A stretch of DNA of 64,000 nucleotides. It comes from Neisseria macacae ATCC 33926. GTDB taxonomy: Bacteria; Pseudomonadota; Gammaproteobacteria; Burkholderiales; Neisseriaceae. Of the stretch, positions 31,229 through 39,545 are shown piece after piece. The stretch spans positions 1,488,001 through 1,552,000 of the forward strand of contig NZ_CP094241.1 of the NCBI RefSeq assembly GCF_022749495.1. Reading direction: 5' to 3'. The notes beneath the pieces were generated by a model. The model did no database searches. It was given only the letters and a program-made list of their open reading frames with translations, and was not told the origin of the DNA. The position numbers and the translations under genes are program-made. Positions within the stretch are counted from its first letter, which is position 1. The number at the start of each line of letters is the position of its first letter.

Positions 31229-33859
31229 ATGTCCCAAACCATCATTGCCCTCTGCACTGCCGAGCAACTGGCCTCCGCCATTCCCGATTGGCAACGATAC
31301 GGCATTCAATTTGCAAACACATCAGAGCGCCTAAACCGCTTCCAAGCAGCCGATTGCATTTTGTGCTTGCCCGAGACGCCCGTTCCATTATTAAGTGCGG
31401 CATGGCAGCGTTTTTCCCAAAGCCGCTTTTTCATCTCACAGGGCAGACAACAGTGGCTGGACGGACAAACACGGCAATCTGTAGATTTCAATCAGCTGTT
31501 ATCTACCCGCGAACAGCCTAAAAAAGAACAACAGGCAGTAACAACCCCTCCCCAACAAATACAAATCAAACAGTCCAGTAATCCGCCTGGTAACATGACA
31601 GACAACACACTATTGTTTGAAATATTCAAATTCGCCGCCTGGGGCTTAGACAACAAAGACTATCAAGAAAAAGTAAACGAACTGCTTTACCTTGCGGCAC
31701 AGCGTGGTACTGAATTGTCAAACTCCGCTCAAAAAAACAAGAAACAGGGCGAACACGCCTATCAGCTGACGCAAGAATTAGAAACCCTATTCAAAAAAGA
31801 CAACCAGACAGCTCTAAACGCTTGGTTTAATGAGCAGCAAGCCCGCCCCGAACTAAGCCAACGCATCAAAAAACACTTAGCCATCAAACTGGGCAAGCTC
31901 AACAACAATAAAGACAAGAGAAAATCCTTCACGCCCACACAAGGCTGCCTGGTACGACCACCCCAATTTACCCAACATCATCCCAACAGCCTTCGCCACC
32001 TGCCAGCACATTCCAACTGGGAAATCGTCATTGACGAAACAGGCATGGAATTTGAGCAGGCGGAGGATTTATCCATCGACGACTACAGCTTAGGCCGCTA
32101 TGTCGCGCTTGCCATTCCGCAAGGCAGAGCCAAATTGGACAAACTGCCCGAAACATTCCACGCCGCTGAAGAAAAGCCCGAGCTGCTGGACAAAGTCATC
32201 AACAACATCCTCTCGCAATCGGTAGGCGTATTGGGCATTACGGCCAAAGACCCGCTTTCATTCAACCGCCCGCGTTGGTTTAGCGGTGTGTACCGTTTAC
32301 TGCAACTTGCCTTGCGCCTGCTGCCGCTACCCAACGAAGGCAGCAAGCAGGTACACGTATTTATCGAACAACGCGGCGGCTTTAATGCCGACACCGACTT
32401 GCAGGTTTTAAAACAACTGCTGTTAAGCGAATTGCAAAGCATAGACGAAGCCCGTTTCAGCCAGCTGCTCCTGTCGCTGGAAATCGCCCCCAAAGGCAAA
32501 CACCCCTATCTCGCCCATGTTGATGCACTGGCGCACTGCTGGGGCGGTTCGTCCGCCAAACAACGTTTGATAAGAGCCAAATTCAAAGGACATTGTTTCC
32601 TTACCCCGGAAAGCGGCGATTTAGAACGCATTTATGCCGCACTCGATGGCAAAACTGCCCTGTCGTCGCACGACTGGTTTCAAGCAGTCTGCGCCCTGTC
32701 CGGTGAACCCGAACACAGCCTCTTACGCGAAGCCATGCAGCAATTGGGCGAACGCTGCCAAACACAGCCCGAAATCTGGCAAAACTACCTGCAAACAGTC
32801 CGCCAACGCCTAAACGAAAAAGACTACCACCCCCAAGCCCTAGATGAAATCTTAGGCTGGCTGCAAACCTACGCCCCGGCAGACAACAAACTGCCGCCAC
32901 TATTACAACTGCGTTTTCAAGCAGCCCGGCTTGCCGCCGACAACCATCAGGGCAGAATGCGTCTGGAAGCCATACAAAACCTGCTTGATTTGGGCAACCA
33001 ACTGAAATACGAAGCCGCACCCGAAGTCGCGCAGGTATACAACCGCCTGGCGGTAGCCACCACCAACATATACGAATTCGACTACGCCAAACAAATTCTG
33101 GAACACGCGCTCAAACTGCCTGAAATTGCCGTCGGTCGGCAGCAATACGGCAGGCTTCTATCAGGCATGGGACAGATACACGCCTTCTCGGGCGAACACC
33201 AAGCTGCCGCATCATTTTTTACCCAAGCACTTGAAACATTTGAAAAACTATCCGACCCTGACGCGGCACAAAAAGACATCCGTCAAACCCGCCTATACCG
33301 GCTGCACAACGCCCTGGACGCAGGCGAAACATGGGAAAACATACAGCCGCTCGCCACATCTGTTTTCGGCAGCGATTTAGACAAAGCCGCCAACAAATTT
33401 TCAATCAGCCCGGACGACCGCTTTACCCATCATGCCTTATTGCGCCTGCTTGCCGCCTATCCGCAGCAAACCGCATCCGCGCAAAAAACCTATTTGTACA
33501 ATCAAGCCCACTGGCAAAGCGAAGCAGGACACCCATGGCAGCTTATCCACCTGTGGCGCGGCTGGTTGGCGCATTTTGCAGGCAACGACATCATTGCCAT
33601 CGAAGCCTTTAACCATGCCCTAGACGAAGAAGCAGACGGCCTGACCCTGCAATGGATTGCGCTGACGACTGCCGTATTGGCAGAACGGCTCGGACTGGGC
33701 AAATCCAGCCCCTACCCCATTGCCGCCGAAGCTGCTCGTCTGAAAACCGCGTTCCCCCAAGCGCCGCACGCAGCCTTACAGACCTTGCAGAAAAGCGAAG
33801 CACAACCCGAAAAACTGCTTGCCGCGCTGAAAGCCTGCCTGCCTTTTAACTTCAAATAA
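31229..33859 (+). CDS. Large unrecognised protein, RNase H-like triad plus TPR-like repeats
   Basis: 876 residues from ATG 31229 (GGAG 7 nt upstream; the ATG at 31217 overlaps that site). Residues 1-90: alpha/beta segment. 91-240: polar linker and helices. 260-440: WEIVIDETG (D269), HVFIEQRG (E380) and LAHVDALAHCWGG (D432), an acidic triad in the strand contexts of an RNase H fold, the first close to the I-D-E-S-G motif of DUF3800. From about 555 on the protein is helical with TPR-like pairs (AQVYNRLAVATTNIYEFDYA, GRLLSGMGQIHAFSGEHQAA). Sits between two CARF genes in the type III-B accessory operon. No CARF or HEPN seen. Function unknown; a CRISPR-linked nuclease is inferred. Confidence 0.8.
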   Translation: MSQTIIALCTAEQLASAIPDWQRYGIQFANTSERLNRFQAADCILCLPETPVPLLSAAWQRFSQSRFFISQGRQQWLDGQTRQSVDFNQLLSTREQPKKEQQAVTTPPQQIQIKQSSNPPGNMTDNTLLFEIFKFAAWGLDNKDYQEKVNELLYLAAQRGTELSNSAQKNKKQGEHAYQLTQELETLFKKDNQTALNAWFNEQQARPELSQRIKKHLAIKLGKLNNNKDKRKSFTPTQGCLVRPPQFTQHHPNSLRHLPAHSNWEIVIDETGMEFEQAEDLSIDDYSLGRYVALAIPQGRAKLDKLPETFHAAEEKPELLDKVINNILSQSVGVLGITAKDPLSFNRPRWFSGVYRLLQLALRLLPLPNEGSKQVHVFIEQRGGFNADTDLQVLKQLLLSELQSIDEARFSQLLLSLEIAPKGKHPYLAHVDALAHCWGGSSAKQRLIRAKFKGHCFLTPESGDLERIYAALDGKTALSSHDWFQAVCALSGEPEHSLLREAMQQLGERCQTQPEIWQNYLQTVRQRLNEKDYHPQALDEILGWLQTYAPADNKLPPLLQLRFQAARLAADNHQGRMRLEAIQNLLDLGNQLKYEAAPEVAQVYNRLAVATTNIYEFDYAKQILEHALKLPEIAVGRQQYGRLLSGMGQIHAFSGEHQAAASFFTQALETFEKLSDPDAAQKDIRQTRLYRLHNALDAGETWENIQPLATSVFGSDLDKAANKFSISPDDRFTHHALLRLLAAYPQQTASAQKTYLYNQAHWQSEAGHPWQLIHLWRGWLAHFAGNDIIAIEAFNHALDEEADGLTLQWIALTTAVLAERLGLGKSSPYPIAAEAARLKTAFPQAPHAALQTLQKSEAQPEKLLAALKACLPFNFK

Positions 33860-33928
33860 AAAAGCACATACCGACACAACACGCCCTTTTTCAAGCAAAC
33901 CGAATCTCTCAAACAAAGCGAGACCGCC

Positions 33929-35209
33929 ATGTCCCAAATTCCACACTACTTCATCATCCTTTCCGAACACAACATCGCCGAATACCGCGCCTGCCTCGAT
34001 TTACGGCCCCAAAACGTCCATCTCATCGTCACCGGCTGGATAGCCGGTAAAAACGCACACACCCGTTTCAAAAACACGCTCGAGCAAAGCGAACAATTTA
34101 ACGGCAAAATCCACGAAATCGGCTTTCAAAGCGACAGCCAACTCATCGGCGAACGAACCGAAGAAATCCAAATGTGGCTCGACACCGTCTTCAAAGCCTA
34201 CTGCGCCGAACACCACATTGCAAACAACGCCATACTCAACATCACAGGCGGCACAAAAATCCTGTCCCAACTGCTCGCCGCCCAAACCGGCATATGGCAG
34301 GAGCTGCACTACCAAGCCTTCCAACGCGACAGCAACCAAATCCACATAGACCGCCTCAATCCCGACAACCTGGCATTTCTGGGCGAAATCGTCCTATCCG
34401 ACCGATTCTCCCTGCGCGACAGCTTGAAACTCTACGCCGACGAAATCAAAAAACACAACCCCAACCCCATTGCCAAACATCCCGACAGCCTGCCCCTTGC
34501 CCAAATGCGTTTTGCCGCCCAAAGCATGCAGCAGCCAGAAAACGGCAACCTCTTCCCCGCCGTTATGCCCGTATTGGAAAACGCATGGACACAAAAATAT
34601 TCCAAAGACCAAAAAGAAATCCTGCTCGAATGGCAAGAGTTCGGGCTTGCACAACCCGACGAACTCAAACCCTTCCTTCAAAGGCTGATCAACCTGCTTG
34701 ACCCGCAAGACCGCATCCGCCTGGACGAAAAAGGACTGATCCTGCCCACCAAATACAACAAAAACAGCCAAATAGCCCGACAAATTCACGACTGGAGAAA
34801 ATGGATAAGCGGCGACTGGTTTGAACAACTCATTTACACATGGTTTAAAGAAAACGGCGTAAAAGACGAAGAACTGGAGACAGGTTTGCAACTGATACAA
34901 GGAGAAAGTCAGGGCAACGAAACCGACATTTTGCTGTTCCGTAAAAACCAACTGATTTTTTGCGAACTCAAATCCGATTTAAGCTCCGAAAGCAAGCTGG
35001 CAGACCCGCTAAGGCAAGTGATCGACCAAAGCCTCAACATGGGCAAAGTACGCCGCGTCCTGATTTTGTCGCCCAAAATCCAAAATGATTACCAAAAAGA
35101 AGAACGTAAAAAACCACAATGGACGGAATTCGAGCGCAACTGCGCCGCCAAAAACATCCAAATCATCATCGCCCGCGACAAAGAAGCGCTGAAAGCCCTG
35201 ACAAGCTGA
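33929..35209 (+). CDS. CARF nuclease of the Can2/Card1 type (DUF1887)
   Basis: 426 residues. N-terminal CARF domain (about 1-160) with the ligand loop ILNITGGTKILSQLL at 102-116. C-terminal PD-(D/E)xK nuclease (about 285-426): E299 in DWFEQLIYTWF, D333 in GNETDILLF and E346-x-K348 in LIFCELKSDL, all catalytic positions intact. Can2/Card1 proteins are switched on by cyclic tetra-adenylate and cut RNA and/or single- or supercoiled DNA. This is the clearest effector of the locus. The CRISPR leader of array 1 begins right after its stop. Confidence 0.9.
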   Translation: MSQIPHYFIILSEHNIAEYRACLDLRPQNVHLIVTGWIAGKNAHTRFKNTLEQSEQFNGKIHEIGFQSDSQLIGERTEEIQMWLDTVFKAYCAEHHIANNAILNITGGTKILSQLLAAQTGIWQELHYQAFQRDSNQIHIDRLNPDNLAFLGEIVLSDRFSLRDSLKLYADEIKKHNPNPIAKHPDSLPLAQMRFAAQSMQQPENGNLFPAVMPVLENAWTQKYSKDQKEILLEWQEFGLAQPDELKPFLQRLINLLDPQDRIRLDEKGLILPTKYNKNSQIARQIHDWRKWISGDWFEQLIYTWFKENGVKDEELETGLQLIQGESQGNETDILLFRKNQLIFCELKSDLSSESKLADPLRQVIDQSLNMGKVRRVLILSPKIQNDYQKEERKKPQWTEFERNCAAKNIQIIIARDKEALKALTS

Positions 35210-35224
35210 CATCGAAGTTTCTTG

Positions 35225-35449
35225 ACCATGGAAACGTCGTCTGAAAACGTTAAAAAACATTGTGAAATGCAAAGCAGACGGCTATAATCCGCAACACAAG
35301 TTTTCCGACGGATAGCGAAAAGTCTGTCTTTCGGCTGCTCTTTTCAGTTAAGGTTTTATTAAATAATGTCTTTGTTAGTTAAGGAAAAATACTAACTTTT
35401 CTTAACTATATAGAAGATTGAAAATAATGAAATTTTTTGACCGAGTGCA
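35225..35449 (+). promoter_or_regulatory. Leader of CRISPR array 1
   Basis: About 225 bp, nearly identical to the leaders at 38008-38250 and 39291-39535 read on the other strand. It contains a promoter: TTGTGA (35260-35265), 17 bp, TATAAT (35283-35288), about 160 bp before the first repeat. The end next to the repeat, TTTTTTGACCGAGTGCA, is conserved in all three leaders. Confidence 0.85.
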
Positions 35450-35836
35450 GTCGGAAGACTTGCCCCACTAATCGGGGATTAAGACGAGATGATACGAGCT
35501 GGATTGATTTCGAAATTTGTCGGAAGACTTGCCCCACTTATCGGGGATTAAGACGAACTGGTGAGCTTTACCAACTCAGTTCCTTTGGTCGGAAGACTTA
35601 CCCCACTCATCGGGGATTAAGACTCACACGCCAATCGTGTATCGCCCGTCAGTACAGTCGGAAGACTTGCTCCACTTATCAGTCTTTCAAGCTTTTCAGA
35701 CGACCTCAAACCAAGGTCGTCTGAAAATATCGGAAAACCTGCCCCACTAATCGGGGATTAAGACCCAGCGTCTCCCGCCAGTTTGTTAATATAGTCGGCG
35801 TCGGAAAACCTGCCCCTCTCATCGGGGATAAAAATC
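35450..35836 (+). CRISPR. CRISPR array 1 (short, partly decayed)
   Basis: 36 nt repeats starting GTCGGAAGACTTGCCCCAC and ending ATCGGGGATTAAGAC, with two variable loop bases between. Intact repeats at 35450, 35519 and 35588; a truncated one at 35657. Three spacers of 33 nt. After the truncated repeat a DUS hairpin interrupts the array, followed by two degenerate repeats (35729 and 35800) with one 35 nt spacer. Direction plus, leader on the left. Repeats can fold through CCCC and GGGG. Confidence 0.93.
35693..35728 (+). terminator. DUS hairpin inside array 1
   Basis: TTTTCAGACGACCT and AGGTCGTCTGAAAA with a short loop CAAACCA, sitting directly after a truncated repeat. The same hairpin closes arrays 2 and 3 at their leader-distal ends (37238 and 38659), so it is the array trailer terminator. 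Confidence 0.75.
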
Positions 35837-35875
35837 AAACAGCCTTGATGGTTCGTTCCATCAAGGCTGTTTTTG
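35837..35875. terminator. Terminator between array 1 and cas6
   Basis: AAACAGCCTTGATGG and CCATCAAGGCTGTTT form a long perfect stem with a TTCGTT loop and flanking A and T runs. It can stop both array 1 and cas6 transcripts, which converge here. Confidence 0.88.
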
Positions 35876-35889
35876 CGTCGGGTGTATTG

Positions 35890-36825
35890 TCAAGCTGCTT
35901 GGATAATGCGGTATTGCCCGTTGCCGAATACGGTTTCTTTGCCCAAGTGCAGCCATTGTCCGATATACAGCATTTGCGAGAAGGCGGGCGGAAGGCCGGT
36001 CAGCTGCCATGTGCCGATTGCGCCGCTAAGGGGCGTAATCTGCTTTTGACGGTTGGAAAAACGGCGGTGTTCGTGCCATGAAAGTCGGGGCGGGACGCCT
36101 TGTCCGCCGATTTGGGCGGACAGCTCGGCAGCGTTTGCATTGTTGCCCCAGTGCAGATGGGCAAGCGTCAGATAGCGGCGCAGGAGCTGGCGCAGGAAAA
36201 CCGCCTGCGTCAGTTCGGTTTCCCGCAAAATCTTGCCTTTTTGCTGGATACGCAGAGGCGTAAGCAGCTGGATATACGCATGGGCGGGATAGCGTTCGGG
36301 CAGCCTGATATGGTTGTCGTGTAGCGCGATGGGGCTGCCGCGTTCGCTAATCGTCAGGAAACTGCCGTCCGCCTGCTGTACCGCAATGCCGCCCAATTCG
36401 CCCTTACCCGCATTGTTTGCCCCCAACCCTTTGGCAAAAGCCTGGGCAAATACCGCGGCAATCAAAGGCAGGCTGTGCCGCGCCCTGCCGAACAGCACCA
36501 AATCAAACGCATACCCCGCGCCCGCCGGAAAATGCGTGGGCGCGACCAGCGGCGTCTCGATCAGATAAGGCGGCGGCGGGCTTTGGCGCACGCTGCCGGG
36601 CAAGTCGGCACAAGGCGCCGGCTCGAAAATCTGCGCATAGGGGCAATCGGGAAGATGCGGCGTTTGGGGCGTGTCGCAGGTACACGCGGCAGCCAAAAGC
36701 GCATGCCCGAACACACCGCGCAAGGTCGAAGCCGCATAGGACGGAAGCTGCAAATCATGCGTCAGCGTGAAATGCAAACGATAGCGGGCTATGGGCAATT
36801 CCGGAGGAAGATTAAGCGGATTCAT
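35890..36825 (-). CDS. cas6: CRISPR RNA-processing endoribonuclease Cas6
   Basis: 311 residues from ATG 36825; an in-frame ATG at 36852 is an alternative. RAMP protein of the PF10040 Cas6 group: N-terminal ARYRLHFTLTHDLQLPSYAA, STLRGVFGHALLAA, a Cys-rich patch (CTCDTPQTPHLPDCPY), and the Gly-rich end GQWLHLGKETVFGNGQYRI. Cas6 cuts the repeat in the array transcript to give mature crRNA. The central CPYAQIFEP segment is typical of type III-associated Cas6. It lies between arrays 1 and 2, read in the direction of the cmr genes. Confidence 0.9.
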   Translation of the reverse strand: MNPLNLPPELPIARYRLHFTLTHDLQLPSYAASTLRGVFGHALLAAACTCDTPQTPHLPDCPYAQIFEPAPCADLPGSVRQSPPPPYLIETPLVAPTHFPAGAGYAFDLVLFGRARHSLPLIAAVFAQAFAKGLGANNAGKGELGGIAVQQADGSFLTISERGSPIALHDNHIRLPERYPAHAYIQLLTPLRIQQKGKILRETELTQAVFLRQLLRRYLTLAHLHWGNNANAAELSAQIGGQGVPPRLSWHEHRRFSNRQKQITPLSGAIGTWQLTGLPPAFSQMLYIGQWLHLGKETVFGNGQYRIIQAA

Positions 36826-37065
36826 GGCAGACAGACAAGTAAAAAATGGCATGATACGGCGTTTCAGACGACCTGAAAATGTGAAATGCGGCGTATCCGC
36901 AAACTGTAAGCGCAAAGCCGCATTCAGACGGAGTGTCGGCGCATGGGCAAACGGCGAACCAAAGAAACATCAGCAGCCGACCGATATATCTGAACCCAAC
37001 CCACCGAAGCCCGCCGTTTTCAGACGACCTCAAACAGCGTCCGCCAGCCGCCCCGTTGAACACAA

Positions 37066-37155
37066 TATAGTGGATTAACTTTAAATCAGGACAAGGCGAC
37101 GAAGCCGCAGACAGTACAGATAAACGTCGTACTGGTTTAAGGTTAATCCACTATA
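37066..37155. repeat. Internally deleted Correia element (CREE/NEMIS)
   Basis: 90 bp with terminal repeats TATAGTGGATTAAC and GTTAATCCACTATA. Internal sequence (CAGGACAAGGCGACGAAGC) matches the element at 57576-57732, but about 65 bp of the centre is missing. Located between cas6 and array 2. Confidence 0.85.
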
Positions 37156-37177
37156 AAAAAGCAGCCCGCAAACAAAA

Positions 37178-37272
37178 ACAGCCTTGATGCAATATCAAGG
37201 CTATTTTGCTATCGGTCATCAACAAACCCTTCAGACATTTTCAGACGACCTTGGCTTGAGGTCGTCTGAAAA
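37178..37272. terminator. Two hairpins at the distal end of array 2
   Basis: First, AGCCTTGAT and ATCAAGGCT with a T run (37180-37206). Second, a DUS hairpin TTTCAGACGACC and GGTCGTCTGAAA (37238-37272) directly beside the degenerate last repeat. Together they end the array 2 transcript, which runs leftward, before cas6. Confidence 0.7.
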
Positions 37273-37278
37273 GCTTGA

Positions 37279-38007
37279 AGTTCCAGATGAGTAGGGCAAG
37301 TCTTCCGACTAAATAATTTGGAAAAGGCGTTATCGGCGATTACATCTTAATCCCCGATTAGTGGGGCAAGTCTTCCGATCAACGGTTTATGTCTATTCGT
37401 CGGAAACACCGTTGTCTTAATCCCCGATACGTGGGGCAAGCCTTCCGATAATTGACGGCTGGACTAAGGAAAAGCCGCATATGTCTTAATCCCCGATGAG
37501 TGGGGCAAGTCTTCCGACTAAAATATGCTCAAACATGAATACATACGGACAAGTCTTAATCCCCGATGCGTGGGGCAAGTCTTCCGACTGAAACAAATGT
37601 GCCGTTCCGACGAAATGATTTTCGTCTTAATCCCCGATGAGTGGCGCAAGTCTTCCGACGTATTGGAGTGACTGCTTGCACAGTCTCTTTGTCTTAATCC
37701 CCGATTAGTGGGGCAAGTCTTCCGACGATGTTCAGCATGGATTACGAAAACCGCCGGTTCAGGTCTTAATCCCCGATTAGTGGGGCTAGTCTTCCGACCC
37801 AGCAATGACCTGTCTTACTTGGTATTGCCCAAGTCTTAATCCCCGATGGGTGGGGCAAGTCTTCCGACAGAAGATTAATCACTTAAGGATATAAAAATGG
37901 AGTCTTAATCCCCGATTAGTGGGGCAAGTCTTCCGACCTCAAGGCTCTGAGAAAAGAACACGGCCTAACGCGTCTTAATCCCCGATTAGTGGGGCAAGTC
38001 TTCCGAC
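37279..38007 (-). CRISPR. CRISPR array 2
   Basis: Ten full 36 nt repeats (plus-strand starts 37344, 37414, 37483, 37553, 37624, 37691, 37763, 37833, 37902, 37972) and one degenerate terminal repeat ending at 37309; ten spacers of 31-36 nt. Transcribed leftward from the leader at its right. Same repeat family as array 1. The two central loop bases differ among repeats (plus strand GAT-xx-GTGGGG with TA, AC, GA, GC or GG). No spacer is shared with array 3. Confidence 0.96.
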
Positions 38008-38250
38008 TGCACTCGGTCAAAAAATTTCATTATTTTCAAGTTTTTATATGGTTAAGAAAGATTAACATTTTTCCTTAACCAACAAAGACATTATTTAATA
38101 AAACCTTAACTGAAAAGAGCAGCCGAAAGACAGACTTTTCGCTATCCGTCGGAAAACTTGTGTTTCGGATTATAGCCGTCTGCTTTGCATTGGACAACGC
38201 TTTTTAACCCTTTTGCGGCTTTAGGTCGTCTGAAAAGCTAGTGCCTCGAT
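38008..38250 (-). promoter_or_regulatory. Leader of CRISPR array 2
   Basis: Near-identical to leader 3 and leader 1. Promoter on the minus strand: TTGTCC (38192-38197), 17 bp, TATAAT (38169-38174). The cmr6 3' remnant lies just upstream, exactly as intact cmr6 lies upstream of leader 3. Confidence 0.85.
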
Positions 38251-38262
38251 AAAGATGAAAAT

Positions 38263-38413
38263 CTATTCGCCGCGTAGCTTCGCCAGGATGGGTTTCAGCT
38301 CTTTGGGGTGTTTGCCGGTCAGCCAGTTTTTATACGCCTGCTCCATCTTTTTGACGGCAAACGCGACGGCGATTTCGGCTTTCTGCTCCGCGCTGAAATC
38401 GGGGCTTGCGGCG
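38263..38413 (-). pseudogene. Duplicate of the cmr6 3' end
   Basis: About 150 bp closely similar to the last 50 codons of cmr6 (39546-39696), including the stop CTATTCGCCGCG and AGCTTCGCCAGGATGGGTTTC on the plus strand. It has no start and is relic DNA from the tandem duplication that copied leader and array. Confidence 0.85.
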
Positions 38414-38417
38414 ACTG

Positions 38418-38522
38418 GACAATTTACGCTGCTATCCCCTGCCCAATAGCAGCATAATCCATGCCCTGGGCAAACCCGCCTTGCCCGAAGGCATCATCTT
38501 GGGCGGTATGGGCAAACTGTAA
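38418..38522 (+). pseudogene. Unidentified C-terminal gene fragment
   Basis: Open frame of 34 codons ending in a stop: DNLRCYPLPNSSIIHALG, then ALPEGIILGGMGKL. It reads like a true protein end, but has no start and lies at the duplication joint. Family not recognised. Confidence 0.3.
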
Positions 38523-38577
38523 GCGCGAAGCCGCCTTTCAGACGACCCCGAACTCACACAAACCCTCCGCCAACAAA

Positions 38578-38693
38578 AACAGCATTGATGCAATATCAAG
38601 GCTGTTTTGCTATGTAGAAACGTCGGAATATTTGTCGGATTCAAGAATCCGACCTACGTTTTCAGACGACCCAGGCTTGAGGTCGTCTGAAAA
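38578..38693. terminator. Two hairpins at the distal end of array 3
   Basis: A stem AGCATTGAT/ATCAAGGCT with T run (38580-38608) and a DUS hairpin (38659-38693) abutting the degenerate last repeat. Same order and spacing style as beside array 2, as expected if the whole unit was duplicated. Confidence 0.65.
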
Positions 38694-38694
38694 G

Positions 38695-39290
38695 ATTGAA
38701 ACCCCCGATGCGTGGAGCAAGTCTTCTGACTTTGGCTTCTATGGTTATGACCGGGTTGCCAAGGAATCTTAATCCCCGTTGAGTGGGGCAAGTCTTCCGA
38801 CTAAACGCGCGGCAAACCTGATTAGCCTTATGCGTCTTAATCCCCGATTCGTGGGGCAAGTCTTCCGACTGAATCAGGCGGTCGTCTGGAAGGGGCAGGA
38901 AGTCTTAATCCCCGATTAGTGGGGCAAGTTTTCCGACTGAGTCAGATTTGGATTTTATTTCGGCAGAAGTTATGTCTTAATCCCCGATTAGTGGGGCAAG
39001 TCTTCCGACCTAAGATACTGGTACAAGGAAATCATGGCTGAAATGTCTTAATCCCCGATTAGTGGGGCAAGTCTTCCGACAAATTTCTTTGTCAACAAAC
39101 ATGAAAGGCATTCAGTCTTAATCCCCGATTCGTGGGGCAAGTCTTCCGACCCAACCTCACCACGGAAGGCGACTCTAATGTGAAGTCTTAATCCCCGATT
39201 CGTGGGGCAAGTCTTCCGACCCAAGAATGCAGTGTTGACGTATGCAAAACATGTGTCTTAATCCCCGATTCGTGGGGCAAGTCTTCCGAC
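38695..39290 (-). CRISPR. CRISPR array 3
   Basis: Eight full repeats (plus-strand starts 38766, 38834, 38902, 38974, 39045, 39115, 39185, 39255) and one degenerate terminal repeat (38695-38730); eight spacers of 32-36 nt. Leader at the right, transcription leftward, downstream of cmr6. The three leader-proximal repeats share the loop variant TC (plus strand GATTCG), the next three TA, so repeat copying history is visible. Confidence 0.96.
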
Positions 39291-39535
39291 TGCACTCAGT
39301 CAAAAAATTTCATTATTTTCAATCTTCTATATAGTTAAGAAAAGTTAGCATTTTTCCTTAACCAACAAAGACATTATTTAATAAAACCTTAACTGAAAAG
39401 AGCAGCCGAAAGACAGACTTTTCGCTATCCGCCGGAAAACTTGTGTTTCGGATTATAGCCGTGCGCTTTGCATTCGACAACGATTTTTAACCGTTTTGCG
39501 GCTTTAGGTCGTCTGAAAAGCTTGGGTTTCGATAA
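39291..39535 (-). promoter_or_regulatory. Leader of CRISPR array 3
   Basis: Minus-strand promoter TTGTCG (39475-39480), 17 bp, TATAAT (39452-39457), about 160 bp before the first repeat. Starts only 11 bp after the cmr6 stop codon, so cmr6 read-through could also feed the array. Confidence 0.85.
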
Positions 39536-39545
39536 AGCCGAAAAG

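Noticed and set aside
35437..35724. Open frames with repeated KTCPTNRGLRR-like motifs in the arrays (also 37518-37805 and 38662-38859)
   Set aside because: They are translations of the 36 nt CRISPR repeats, not proteins.
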